Shown: positions 25,118 through 33,792 of the stretch, piece by piece
How positions within the stretch are numbered: position 1 is the first letter of the stretch
How the letters are laid out: each line of letters starts with the position of its first letter
NCBI GenBank assembly: GCA_963830205.1
Contig: CAWHLP010000033.1
Location: 1 to 64,000, forward strand
Source of the DNA: CAVSRC01 sp963830205
GTDB taxonomy: Bacteria > Pseudomonadota > Alphaproteobacteria > Rhizobiales > Kaistiaceae
Length of the DNA: 64,000 nt
Direction of reading: 5' to 3'
Position numbers and translations under genes: made by a program
The notes under the pieces: generated by a model
Databases searched by the model: none
What the model was told of the DNA's origin: nothing
Seen by the model: the letters and a program-made list of their open reading frames with translations, nothing else

Positions 25118-27076
25118 TTACCAGCCACCACCACCACCGCCGCCACCGCCGCCGCCCGAGCCGCCGCCGCCGGAGAAGCCGGACGAGGAGGATGACGGTG
25201 CCGGAATCGAGCTCGCAAACGAGCTTTCGGCCGACGACACGGCTGACGAGATGGAATGGGCGAAGCTGGCGCCGCCCCAGCCGGTGCCGGCGTGCCAGGC
25301 GGGGCTGTAGGCGGTCGCCATGTCCTGACCCGGATTGGCGCGGGCGAACGCGGCGGAAAATGCCTCTGACCAGGGTTTCTCGGCATTGAGCGCCACCGCA
25401 TAGGGCAGGATGCGCTCGAACTGGGTGGTGTTCAGGTCGGGCGCGCCGGCGAGATTGAGCCGGCTGCTCTCGGCGGTGCGGATATAGAGTTCGAGCCCCT
25501 CGATCTGGTCCATGACCGCGCGGCCGGCCGCCGTCGGCGCACGCAACAGATAGTAGAACAGGCCGTTCATCACCGCGAAGCCGCCGACCAGCGCCAGCGG
25601 GAAGCCGTTGTTGGCGAGGACGTCGATGATGGTCCAGCTGAAGCCGGTCGGCAGCGAGCGGGCAATCGCGCCGAACACCGAGGCGAAGTTGACGCCGATG
25701 AAGGCGATGACCGCGATGGTGAGACCGGCGCTGACGATCGACCGGACGCTGCGGGTCGAGGTGAGCGCGCGCACGATCGGGACTATGAAGGCGCCGAGCC
25801 AGACGCCGACGAAGATCGAGCCGAACAGAAGCCCGATCGCCGTCTCGCCCAACCCGCCCCAGATGAGCACGGCGGCGATCGATATCGCCGTCAGGGCGAC
25901 GCCGACGATGAAATAGCCGAGGTTGCGGCGGAAGAAGCGGTTGCGGCTCTCGTTCTCGACGCTCGACTTGAAGGCGGCAAACTCGGTCTGCAGGCTCGTG
26001 CCGCTGTCCTTGTTGATGGTGATCCTGCCGCCCTTGTCTTCGACCCATGTGAGCAGCGAGTTCTCGCCCGGGGGCAGCTTTTCCTGCGGCCGCGCCTGCT
26101 TGGTCCTGGTGAGAACGATGTCGCCGCTGGAATCGTCGAAGACCAGCAGCCCCCTGACCGCGAGCGACAGGGCGGCGGCGGTGAACTTGCGCCAGCCGTC
26201 CTTCCAGCCGTAATCGCGGATGTAGCCGGCGAGCGTCGGCGAAATGCCCGGCGGGGCGTGGAACAGCGGGATGATCGTCCCCTTTGGTGGGTCGCGGCCG
26301 ACCGCGTGCCAGGCAAGCAGGTAGAAGATCAGCACGCCGAGGAGGCCGGCGCCGCCGATCAACAGATGCCGGTTGTCGAGGAACCAGTAGGAGAATGCCT
26401 GCGCGCCGCTCGGCGGCAGAACCAGCCCCTTGGGAATCTCCAGCACGACCGACAGCCCTTCGCCGGCCGCGAGCGTCGCGGTCGTCGCCACCCTGAGCCG
26501 GTTGTCCGCGTCGACCGTGCCGTCATAGGCCTTGCCGCGCTCGCCGTAGCTGCCGGTATAGGCGGTCCAGCGTGTTGGCGGCTGATGATCGGGCAGCGTG
26601 ACCAGCGCCGTCGTCCTGAGGATCGGAAACGACCAGTCGTTGCCGGTCACGTTCCAGAACAGCTCGGTGTGGTCCGGGAAGAAGCGGATCTGGCGGCCGG
26701 TCTCGTAGTGGATGGCATAGGTGTAGGTGGCGGGAGCGAGCACGACGTTTCCGTCGCCGATATAGATGCGGATGCCGTCCTGGTTGCTCGCCTTGTGCCA
26801 GGGTTCCGGCTTGCCGTCGCGGGTGATCGCGCCAATGGTGAAGCTGACGCGGTGGCTGCGGCCGTCGGCGTCGGTGAAGGTCAGCGGAAAGTCGCGGTAG
26901 ATCCCGTGGTTGATCTTGTCGCCTTCGGCGACGACCGTGATCGTCTCGGTCACGTCGAGGACGCCGTCGGGCTGAACGACCACGTCCGACATGTAGCTGT
27001 TGATGGTTTCCTCTGCCAGCGCCGGGGCCGCGAGAAGGCCGGCGGCGAGGGCAAGCGCGAGCGCCGGCCGCCTCAT
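25118..27076 (-). CDS. DUF2207 membrane protein with poly-glycine tail
   Basis: A 652-residue membrane protein. A signal peptide (ALALALAAGLLAAPALA) precedes the DUF2207 ectodomain, recognised by INSYMSDVVVQPDGVLDVTE and GIYRDFPLTF. A transmembrane helix near residue 240 (LLIGGAGLLGVLIFYLLAW) leads to a cytoplasmic region and further helices near residues 395-490. The C-terminus is Ser-rich then a glycine run ending GGGGGGW, a hallmark of this family. Function is unknown; it is commonly linked with LemA and envelope or stress functions. Its ATG overlaps the stop of lemA (ATGA), so they form a two-gene operon. Confidence 0.9.
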   Translation of the reverse strand: MRRPALALALAAGLLAAPALAEETINSYMSDVVVQPDGVLDVTETITVVAEGDKINHGIYRDFPLTFTDADGRSHRVSFTIGAITRDGKPEPWHKASNQDGIRIYIGDGNVVLAPATYTYAIHYETGRQIRFFPDHTELFWNVTGNDWSFPILRTTALVTLPDHQPPTRWTAYTGSYGERGKAYDGTVDADNRLRVATTATLAAGEGLSVVLEIPKGLVLPPSGAQAFSYWFLDNRHLLIGGAGLLGVLIFYLLAWHAVGRDPPKGTIIPLFHAPPGISPTLAGYIRDYGWKDGWRKFTAAALSLAVRGLLVFDDSSGDIVLTRTKQARPQEKLPPGENSLLTWVEDKGGRITINKDSGTSLQTEFAAFKSSVENESRNRFFRRNLGYFIVGVALTAISIAAVLIWGGLGETAIGLLFGSIFVGVWLGAFIVPIVRALTSTRSVRSIVSAGLTIAVIAFIGVNFASVFGAIARSLPTGFSWTIIDVLANNGFPLALVGGFAVMNGLFYYLLRAPTAAGRAVMDQIEGLELYIRTAESSRLNLAGAPDLNTTQFERILPYAVALNAEKPWSEAFSAAFARANPGQDMATAYSPAWHAGTGWGGASFAHSISSAVSSAESSFASSIPAPSSSSSGFSGGGGSGGGGGGGGGGGW

Positions 27077-27642
27077 GATGACGCTCCCGTGAAGGCGACA
27101 CCGGGCACCGCCCGGTCGCCATCGTCGGCCTCGAAGAAGTCGCGCTGATGAAAGCCGAGCGCGTCGGCGACGAGATTGCTCGGGAACGACTGGACCAGCA
27201 CATTCAGGTTGCGCGTGGCGCCGTTGTAATAGCGGCGCGCCATCTGGATCTCGTCTTCGATCCCCGCCAGTTGCTTCTGCAGGTCGAGGAAATTGTCGCT
27301 TGCCTTGAGGTCGGGATAGGCCTCGGCGATCGCCATGAGCTTGCCGATCGCGGCGGTGAGCTGGCCCTCGGCCGCAGCGCGGGCGGCGACGTCGCCTTGC
27401 GGCACTTGTGCCGCTGCCGCCCGGAGCGCCGTCGCCTGTTCGAGCACCGTGCGTTCATGGGCGGCATAGCCCTGCACGGTGCTGACCAGATTGGGCACGA
27501 GATCGGCGCGCCGCTTCAACTGCACGTCGATGCCGCTCCAGCCTTCCGCCGCCATCTGGCGCGCCCTGACGAGCCGGTTGAAAAGGATGACGCCGTAGCC
27601 AACGACGACCGCGACGAGGGCAAGCACGATCCAGGTTGTCAT
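27073..27642 (-). CDS. lemA: LemA family protein
   Basis: A 189-residue protein with an N-terminal membrane anchor (IVLALVAVVVGYGVILFNRL) and the LemA helical bundle. Diagnostic segments are WSGIDVQLKRRADLVPNLV near residue 40, AYPDLKASDNFLDLQKQLAG near 115, and ARRYYNGATRNLNVLVQSFP near 145. LemA proteins are small envelope proteins of unknown biochemical role that recur beside DUF2207 or TPM-domain genes, as here. It is first in the operon with the DUF2207 gene. Confidence 0.95.
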   Translation of the reverse strand: MTTWIVLALVAVVVGYGVILFNRLVRARQMAAEGWSGIDVQLKRRADLVPNLVSTVQGYAAHERTVLEQATALRAAAAQVPQGDVAARAAAEGQLTAAIGKLMAIAEAYPDLKASDNFLDLQKQLAGIEDEIQMARRYYNGATRNLNVLVQSFPSNLVADALGFHQRDFFEADDGDRAVPGVAFTGASS

Positions 27643-27868
27643 CGCCTCTTTCCCTGAAGTTGCGCTTCAGCGGCCGGGGTCGGCTGGCCGGTGACGCGCG
27701 GGATGATACTGGATTCGGCCGTGGGCTTCGACCGCCCGCAGCAGCCTGTCATGTCCCGGCTTCGGCGCGCGCACGCATCCCTCCCGCGGCGACCAGGGCG
27801 AGCTTGCGTGCGACGTCCGAACCGGCTCGGCGCGACGCATTGACAAGACGCAAGGCCCGGCGCTTATC

Positions 27869-27882
27869 GTTCAAATACGAAC
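27869..27882. promoter_or_regulatory. Candidate IclR-regulator operator GTTC-N6-GAAC
   Basis: GTTCAAATACGAAC is an inverted repeat (GTTC/GAAC, 6-bp spacer) lying 40 bases before the IclR gene. The 13-mer TTCAAATACGAAC matches, at 12 of 13 positions, the reverse complement of 30899-30911, which precedes the VOC-transporter operon. This suggests autoregulation plus control of that operon. Confidence 0.55.
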
Positions 27883-27921
27883 GGTCGATATCCACATTTG
27901 GAAGGCGAACGGCGTCAGCTC

Positions 27922-28728
27922 ATGGATCGTGCAGTAAGCGGCTCGGCGGCCCACAGAGTGCCGGTGATCGACCGGATGGTCGAGATTCTCCTGCTTCTCG
28001 AGCGGCGCCCGCAGGGGGCGACCATCACCGACCTCGTCGATTCGCTCAGTCTGCCACGGACGACCGTCTACCGCATCCTCAACACGCTCCAGTTCCACGG
28101 CATCGTCCGGCGATCCCAGAACGGCGCCTATGGTCTCGGGCCGCGGCTGCTCTCGCTGGCGGCGAGCGCCCTGCCGGAAGCGGCGGTCCACGACCTGCCG
28201 GCGATCGCCCAGCCCCACCTGGAGCGCCTGTCCGGCGCGACGGGGGAGGGGTGCAAGGTATCGATCGTCGATGACGGCCACCTGCTGGTGATCTGCGCGG
28301 CGGCCGGCAAGCAGGAATATGCGCTGACCGTCGTCCCCGGTCAGCGGCTGCCGCTCCATGCCGGCGCTGCCGGCAAGACCCTGCTTGCCCACATGCCCAA
28401 GGCGGAGGTGGAGGCGCTGCTCGATGCCGGCCTCATCCGCTACACGGCGAACACGCTGGCCAACGCCAAGAAGCTGCTCGCCGAGCTGGCGCGCATCCGC
28501 CACCAGGGCTGGGCCGAGGACCACGGCGAATATGTTCCCTCGATCCATGCCCTGGCGGCGCCGATCATGGACCCGACCGGCAAGATGGTCGCCGCCCTGA
28601 GCGTGCCGTTCCTGGCGGGATCGAGCCGTCCGCACATCCAGCAGATCAAGGCGGCCGTCATCGCCGCCGCCTCCCAGATTGGCTCGGACATCCCGGCGCC
28701 GCTGGCGTCCGACACCGCGCAACGCTAG
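27922..28728 (+). CDS. IclR family transcriptional regulator
   Basis: A 268-residue regulator with an N-terminal winged helix (VIDRMVEILLLLERRPQGAT, then LPRTTVYRILNTLQFHGIV, about residues 18-75) and a C-terminal IclR effector domain (PLHAGAAGKTLLAH near 150, HALAAPIMDPTGKMVAALSV near 210). I use ATG 27922; a TTG at 27898 in frame is possible but no better placed. Its stop overlaps the stop of the convergent enolase gene on the other strand (CTAG). Candidate operators precede it and the 31047 operon, so it probably controls the sugar-acid unit 28725-35733. Confidence 0.9.
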   Translation: MDRAVSGSAAHRVPVIDRMVEILLLLERRPQGATITDLVDSLSLPRTTVYRILNTLQFHGIVRRSQNGAYGLGPRLLSLAASALPEAAVHDLPAIAQPHLERLSGATGEGCKVSIVDDGHLLVICAAAGKQEYALTVVPGQRLPLHAGAAGKTLLAHMPKAEVEALLDAGLIRYTANTLANAKKLLAELARIRHQGWAEDHGEYVPSIHALAAPIMDPTGKMVAALSVPFLAGSSRPHIQQIKAAVIAAASQIGSDIPAPLASDTAQR

Positions 28729-29906
28729 GACGCGGGCTTCGGCGGCGCCGCCACCGGCGCCCCGGCGGCAACGCCGGCGTCGTTCATCGAACCATCGAAG
28801 ATCGGCAGGTCGTAGGGCGTATAGGGATAGCGGCCGCAGGCGTCCTCGTTGATCTCGACGCCGAGTCCGGGCCTGGTCGGCACCATCAGCGCACCGTCGA
28901 CGAATTCCAGGTTCTCCTGGACCAGCTCCCGCCGCCACGGCACGTCGATGGCGACCGTCTCGAAGGTCTTGAAGTTGGGGATCGCCGCCGACAGGTGCAG
29001 CGTCATGGCATTCATCACCGGCCCGGTCGGATTGTGCGGGGCGAGCGGCAGGAAGCGCATGTGCGCCAGCCCGGCGACCTTCTTCGCCTCGAGCATGCCA
29101 CCGACATGGGCGACGTCCGGCTGCAGGATGTCGGCCGCCCGCTTGGCAATCAGCTCGACGAACCGCTCCGGCGCATAGAGGCGTTCGCCGGCGGCGATCG
29201 CCACCGGGCTTGCCGCGCGCACGTCGGCGAGCGCGTCGATGCTGTCCGGCGGCACCGGCTCTTCGATCCAGGTGATGTCGAAGCGCGCCAGCTCGCGCGC
29301 CATGGCGATGGCGGTCGGCACGTTGAGCCGGCCGTGGACGTCGAGCATCAGGTCGACACCGGTGCCGACGGCGGCGCGCACCGCCTCGACGATGGCGATG
29401 GTGCGGCCGCGCTGGCCGCGATCCATCTCGAGATAGGCGGTCTCGAACGGATCCCATTTCAGCGCCTTGAAGCCGAGCCCGACCGCTGCCCGCGCCCGCG
29501 CGGCGTAGTCGTCGGGCCCGCGCGCACCCTGGAACCAGTGGTTGGCGTAGCAGGCGACGCGGTCGCGCTGGCGGCCGCCGAGCAGCTCGTAGACCGGCAC
29601 GCCGAGCGCCTTGCCCTTGATGTCGAGAAGAGCGGCTTCGATCGCGCCGATTGCCGTGCGCAGGATCGGCCCGCTGCGCCAGTAGGAATCGCGGTGCATG
29701 CGCTCGGTCAGATACTCGGTCGCGAACGGGTCCTGGCCGACGACGACGCGGCCGAACTCGGAGATCGCCGCGACGATCGCCTCCGTGCGCCATTCGAGCG
29801 TCCCCTCGCCAACCCCTTCGATGCCGTCGTCGGTATAGAGCTTGACGAAGACGAAGTTGGTGCGCGAGGCGTTCGCCGTGAAGGTCTTCAGGCCGGTAAT
29901 CTTCAT
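28725..29906 (-). CDS. Mandelate racemase/galactonate dehydratase-type enolase superfamily enzyme
   Basis: A 393-residue enzyme with the enolase cap and barrel. Candidate metal ligands are Asp189 (LDVHGR), Glu215 (IEEP) and Glu241 (GERLYAP); His191 and His291 (LAPHNPTGP) are placed as the catalytic pair of galactonate-dehydratase-type members. The expected product is a 2-keto-3-deoxy sugar acid. The ATG at 29906 is preceded by GGGAG; the frame stays open into the RraA gene upstream but that is out of frame with it. It is transcribed with the RraA-like gene (gap 83 bases), divergent from the importer operon. Confidence 0.9.
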   Translation of the reverse strand: MKITGLKTFTANASRTNFVFVKLYTDDGIEGVGEGTLEWRTEAIVAAISEFGRVVVGQDPFATEYLTERMHRDSYWRSGPILRTAIGAIEAALLDIKGKALGVPVYELLGGRQRDRVACYANHWFQGARGPDDYAARARAAVGLGFKALKWDPFETAYLEMDRGQRGRTIAIVEAVRAAVGTGVDLMLDVHGRLNVPTAIAMARELARFDITWIEEPVPPDSIDALADVRAASPVAIAAGERLYAPERFVELIAKRAADILQPDVAHVGGMLEAKKVAGLAHMRFLPLAPHNPTGPVMNAMTLHLSAAIPNFKTFETVAIDVPWRRELVQENLEFVDGALMVPTRPGLGVEINEDACGRYPYTPYDLPIFDGSMNDAGVAAGAPVAAPPKPAS

Positions 29907-29989
29907 CGCAATCGATTGCTCCCACGGGCTTTGCCCGACGCTACCTGCTGCCGCCCGGCTCGACCAGGCGGCAACGGACCGCGCCGAAT

Positions 29990-30730
29990 CTATAAGCGGC
30001 CCCTCTTGCGCAACCACTCCTGGAACTCGGGCTCGGCGTCGCGGTGCAGCGGGTAATAGCGACGCAGGTCGCCGCCCTCGAACAGCCGGCCGCGCGAGAA
30101 CTCCTCCCATTCCTGGTGCTTGCTGGCCTCGGCGATGACCTTCTCCGCCATCTTCACCGGGACCACCACGACGCCATCGTCGTCGGCCACGATGATGTCG
30201 CCCGGCACCACGAAGACCCCGCCGCAGGCAACCGGAACGTTGACGGCGTAGGGCACCAGATCGGTCTGGGCGTGGTAGTTTGGCGTCACCCCCTTGAGCC
30301 ACAGGCCGAGCTCGAGGCGCTTCACCTTGGGATAGTCGCGGATGCAGCCGTCGATCACCACGCCGGCGCCGCCGCGGCCGCGGAAATAGGTCAGCATCAT
30401 GTCGCCGAAGATGCCGCTCCTGAGATCGCCGCGGGCATCCACCACCACCACGTCGCCAGGCCGCGTGTGATAGAGCACGTGACGGTGTAGCTGCGTTTCC
30501 GGATCCTCGTACTCGCCGTCGCCGTAGAGGTCCTCGCGCTTGGGCATGCATTGCAGGGTGAGCGCCGGGCCAGCGACCACCGTGCCGGGGCTCCTGGCGA
30601 GCGGTCCCACCATGTAGGGGCTGCGCACGCCCATATGGCCGAGCGTGCTGCTCACCGTGGCCGCGCCGATGTCCCTGAGAGCATCGACCCACGCCTGCGG
30701 CGGACGCGAGATGTCGGGCGTGGTGATCAT
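29990..30730 (-). CDS. RraA-like / HMG-CHA aldolase family protein
   Basis: A 246-residue RraA-fold protein with the catalytic-type signature: GIFGDMM near residue 107 followed by VIDGCIRDYPKV about 20 residues on (D-X20-R-D). The start at 30730 has a strong GAGGAGGAG three bases upstream. The relative at 2144-2908 occupies the same place in a parallel unit. Likely chemistry is retro-aldol cleavage or beta-keto acid decarboxylation, rather than RNase E control. It is first in an operon with the enolase-superfamily gene. Confidence 0.87.
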   Translation of the reverse strand: MITTPDISRPPQAWVDALRDIGAATVSSTLGHMGVRSPYMVGPLARSPGTVVAGPALTLQCMPKREDLYGDGEYEDPETQLHRHVLYHTRPGDVVVVDARGDLRSGIFGDMMLTYFRGRGGAGVVIDGCIRDYPKVKRLELGLWLKGVTPNYHAQTDLVPYAVNVPVACGGVFVVPGDIIVADDDGVVVVPVKMAEKVIAEASKHQEWEEFSRGRLFEGGDLRRYYPLHRDAEPEFQEWLRKRGRL

Positions 30731-30898
30731 GTCTCCTCCTCGATCGATGCGTCGGCGCCGTCGCCAGGACGAGGGTGGCGTTGTCCTCGCTTGACCCTCG
30801 CCGCGTCCTCCCTGGGCGCGGCGATGGCCGTCATTGTCCGGTCATCGGATTGACTCCCCCGATACAAGCCATCTATCATCCAAAAGAGAACTTGGAAA

Positions 30899-30912
30899 GT
30901 TCATATTTGAAA
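30899..30912. promoter_or_regulatory. Second IclR operator candidate, before the VOC-importer operon
   Basis: GTTCATATTTGAAA is an imperfect inverted repeat (TTCA-N4-TGAA inside) and is nearly the reverse complement of the site before the IclR gene. It lies in the 316-bp divergent region 30731-31046, 134 bases before the VOC start and 168 bases from the RraA start, so one site could serve both directions. I see nothing else in that gap except AT-rich promoter-like sequence at 30850-30910. Confidence 0.55.
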
Positions 30913-31046
30913 AGCGCACTCCGTGACCTGATTAGCCGGCGTCGCTGTCGGGAGCCCGGAGGAACCGCATACCGCCGACCTAGTCTTGGCAGCAGGCGTA
31001 ACCATCGGCGGCCCATCGCCGCGCAAATGGCTCGAGGGACGGAGCG

Positions 31047-31478
31047 ATGAAGGGCATCACATCGATTGGCCACGTTGCCATCCGCGTGAAGGACATCGAG
31101 CGCTCGCTCGCCTTCTATGTCGGCAAGCTCGGCTTCGCCGAGATGTTCCGGCTCGACCACGACGGCAAGCTATGGATCGTCTACCTGCGCGTGACCGACA
31201 GCCAGTTCATCGAGCTGTTCCCGGATGCGGTCGGCGAGCGGTCGCCGCCGGCGGAGGCGATCGGGCTCAATCACCTGTGCCTGGAATGCGACGACATCGA
31301 CGTCGTGCTTGCCGGGATCGCCGAGAAGGGCATCCCGCTCTACCGGCCCAGGAAGATGGGCGTCGACAACAATCTCCAGGCCTGGATCGAGGATCCCGAT
31401 GGCAATCGCATCGAACTGATGCAGATGGGCCGGGACAGCATGCAGGCTGCCGCGATCAAGAGGTTAGCCATGGCTTGA
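31047..31478 (+). CDS. VOC (glyoxalase fold) family protein
   Basis: A 143-residue VOC protein, clearly related to 615-1052. The candidate metal ligands His9, Glu56, His76 and Glu123 are all kept, the last in DPDGNRIELMQM. ATG 31047 follows GGAG. It heads the importer operon and is followed after 144 bases by the binding-protein gene. Finding the same VOC type in both sugar units argues that it catalyses a specific pathway step, for example isomerisation or cleavage of a keto-acid intermediate. Confidence 0.87.
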   Translation: MKGITSIGHVAIRVKDIERSLAFYVGKLGFAEMFRLDHDGKLWIVYLRVTDSQFIELFPDAVGERSPPAEAIGLNHLCLECDDIDVVLAGIAEKGIPLYRPRKMGVDNNLQAWIEDPDGNRIELMQMGRDSMQAAAIKRLAMA

Positions 31479-31622
31479 AGGTGCCGGCGCCCGCGCGGAG
31501 GAGAGAGGGAGCCTCCCGGCGTCGAGGCACGGGGCACGGACATGAGGAACAATGGCGGCATTCGGTGCAACGGCCGCCGCGCGATGACAGCTCGCTAGAG
31601 GTTGCACGCAAGGGAGGAAGCG

Positions 31623-32849
31623 ATGACACCGAAGACCAAGGGACTGCTGTGGGCCGCTGCCGCGGTCGCGATTGGCGCATTGCAGGCTGGGAGCGCCTTC
31701 GCCGACGAGATCGTCTGGTGGGTTCCCAACTGGCGTGAAGATGCCGGCCGCGATCTCGCCAAGAAGTTCGAAGCCGCCAATCCGGGCACGACCGTCAAGA
31801 TCGAGGTCACCGTCGCCGACGGCCTGCCGACCAAGATCCTGACCGCGCTGCACTCGGGCTCGCCGCCCGATCTGATCAACGCCCAGCACGGCTGGGTGGT
31901 GCCCTACGCCCAGCAGGGTCTGATCCAGCCGGTCGACGACGCCATCGACAACAAGGACGACTTCTACCCGGCGGCGATCCAGTACGACACCTGGGACAGC
32001 AAGCTGTGGGGCGTCCCCTACCGCATCGAATCGATCGCGATGCTTTACAACAAGGACATGTTCAAGGCGGCCGGGCTCGACCCGGAGAACCCGCCGCAGA
32101 CCTGGGACCAGCTCATCGACGCCGCCAAGAAGCTGACCCACGACGACCAGTACGGCTTCGCCATCACCGGCGGCGGCGAGTTCGGCAACACGGTGTTCCG
32201 CTCGCTGCCCTTCATCTGGGAGAACGGCGGCTCGATCATCAGCGAAGACATGACCAAGGCGACGGTCAACGAGCCGGCGGCGGTCGCGGCGGTGAAGTTC
32301 TACACCGACATGCTGGTCACCTATCACGTGTCGCCGCCCTCGACGCTGCAGAACGACGGCACCGCCAACCGCCACCTGTTCGCGTCCGGCAAGGCCGCCA
32401 TGTACGAGGCCGGCCAGTTCGATCTTCCTGCCGTCAAGCAGGAGAATCCGAAGATCAACATCGGCGTCATGATGATGGTGCATCCCGAGGGCAAGGACCC
32501 GGCCTCCATCCTCGGTGGCTGGAGCCTGGTCATCCCCAAGGACGCCCCGAATGCAGCGGGGGCTAAGAAGCTGGTCAAGTTCCTCAGCCAGCCCGACAAC
32601 ATGGCCGAGCTGACCTACACCTTCCCGGCGCGCAAATCGGCGATGAGCATGCCGCAGTTCCAGGATCCGGAACTGAAGGTGTTCAAGGACATGCTGCCCT
32701 ACGCCCGGACGCTGCCGGCGCAGAAGAACTGGATTCAGATCACCCAGGCCTATTTCAACGGCGTGCAGTCGGTCTTGACCGGCGACGCCGAGCCGCAGGC
32801 CGCCATGGACCAGGCAGCCGACGACATCAACGGGTTGCTTCAGCAGTAA
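31623..32849 (+). CDS. Sugar ABC transporter periplasmic binding protein
   Basis: A 408-residue extracellular sugar-binding protein. The signal peptide (LLWAAAAVAIGALQAGSAFA) is cleaved before DEIVWWVPNW. It shares WW-PNW, PPSTLQNDG, and SAMSMPQFQDP with the binding protein at 7195-8442. The start at 31623 follows GGGAGGAAGCG. It is followed by permease and ATPase genes 32929-35733, which form a complete importer, and by a hairpin at 32870-32900. Confidence 0.93.
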   Translation: MTPKTKGLLWAAAAVAIGALQAGSAFADEIVWWVPNWREDAGRDLAKKFEAANPGTTVKIEVTVADGLPTKILTALHSGSPPDLINAQHGWVVPYAQQGLIQPVDDAIDNKDDFYPAAIQYDTWDSKLWGVPYRIESIAMLYNKDMFKAAGLDPENPPQTWDQLIDAAKKLTHDDQYGFAITGGGEFGNTVFRSLPFIWENGGSIISEDMTKATVNEPAAVAAVKFYTDMLVTYHVSPPSTLQNDGTANRHLFASGKAAMYEAGQFDLPAVKQENPKINIGVMMMVHPEGKDPASILGGWSLVIPKDAPNAAGAKKLVKFLSQPDNMAELTYTFPARKSAMSMPQFQDPELKVFKDMLPYARTLPAQKNWIQITQAYFNGVQSVLTGDAEPQAAMDQAADDINGLLQQ

Positions 32850-32869
32850 CGGCTGCCACAAATGAAGCC

Positions 32870-32900
32870 GCGGCCTCCCGGGGGACCCCCGGGGGGCCGC
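32870..32900 (+). terminator. Near-perfect hairpin after the binding-protein gene
   Basis: GCGGCCTCCCGGGGG (32870-32884) faces CCCCCGGGGGGCCGC (32886-32900), 15-base arms with a single T-G wobble around one central base. The innermost bases must stay open as the loop. No T-run follows. It sits 20 bases after the binding-protein stop and before the first permease gene, as in the other importers here. Confidence 0.6.
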
Positions 32901-32928
32901 CCTGGCCGACGAGCGGAAGGCGGGCGAC

Positions 32929-33792
32929 GTGCGCCAACACCATACCGGGCTGTGGTTCGTTCTCCCTGCGATCATCGTGCTGGGCATGCTGATCGTCTAT
33001 CCGATCGCCTATACCGGCCTGCTCAGCGTCAGCGATGCCACCGGCCACTATGTCGGGCTGAAAAACTTCCAGATCGTCCTGCGCTCGCGCACCACCATGA
33101 CCGCGGTGTGGAACACCGCCTACTACGTCTTCGCCTCGATCGTGTTTCAGATCCTGCTCGGCACGCTGACCGGCATCCTGCTCAACCAGAAATTTCCCGG
33201 GCGCGGGCTGGTCCGCTCCTTCGCCCTGATCCCGTGGGTGATCCCGGGCATCGTCGCGGCGACCACCTGGGCGTGGATGTTCCACACCGAGTTCGGGATC
33301 ATCAACTACATGCTGACCTCGAGCGGCCTGGTCGACAAGCCGATCGGCTGGCTGACCGACCGCGACACCGTGATGCCGGCGCTCATCGCCATCAACGTGT
33401 GGAAGCTGTTTCCGTTCGTGGCGGTGATGGTGCTGGCCGGCCTGCAAACCGTGCCCGACGAGCTCTATGAATCGGCCCGCGTCGACGGCGCCACCTTCTG
33501 GCAGGAAGTGTGGCACGTCATGCTGCCGCAGATTCGCCCGGTGCTGGTGGCGATCACCCTGCTCCTGCTCATCTGGGGCCTGAACGCGATCACCATCATC
33601 TACGCCATCACCAAGGGCGGGCCGGCCAACCACACGCTGATCATCCCGATCCAGATCTTCCGCATCGCCTTCGAGGCCTTCCAGCTCAATCAGGCGGCGG
33701 CGCTGTCGGTGATGTTCTTCGCCTTCACCATCGTCTTCGTCATCGTCTACATCCGCCTCTTCGCCACGCCGCACGAGGAGCGCGGCACATGA
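32929..33792 (+). CDS. Sugar ABC transporter permease, MalF/UgpA type
   Basis: A 287-residue inner-membrane permease starting with GTG at 32929. The EAA loop reads YESARVDGATFWQEV then MLPQIRPV (about residues 184-207), and GGPANHTLIIPIQIF is near residue 227. It is a close relative of the permease at 3815-4687, sharing IPWVVPGIVAATTWAWM-type sequence. Its stop overlaps the start of the next permease (ATGA). Confidence 0.92.
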   Translation: MRQHHTGLWFVLPAIIVLGMLIVYPIAYTGLLSVSDATGHYVGLKNFQIVLRSRTTMTAVWNTAYYVFASIVFQILLGTLTGILLNQKFPGRGLVRSFALIPWVIPGIVAATTWAWMFHTEFGIINYMLTSSGLVDKPIGWLTDRDTVMPALIAINVWKLFPFVAVMVLAGLQTVPDELYESARVDGATFWQEVWHVMLPQIRPVLVAITLLLLIWGLNAITIIYAITKGGPANHTLIIPIQIFRIAFEAFQLNQAAALSVMFFAFTIVFVIVYIRLFATPHEERGT

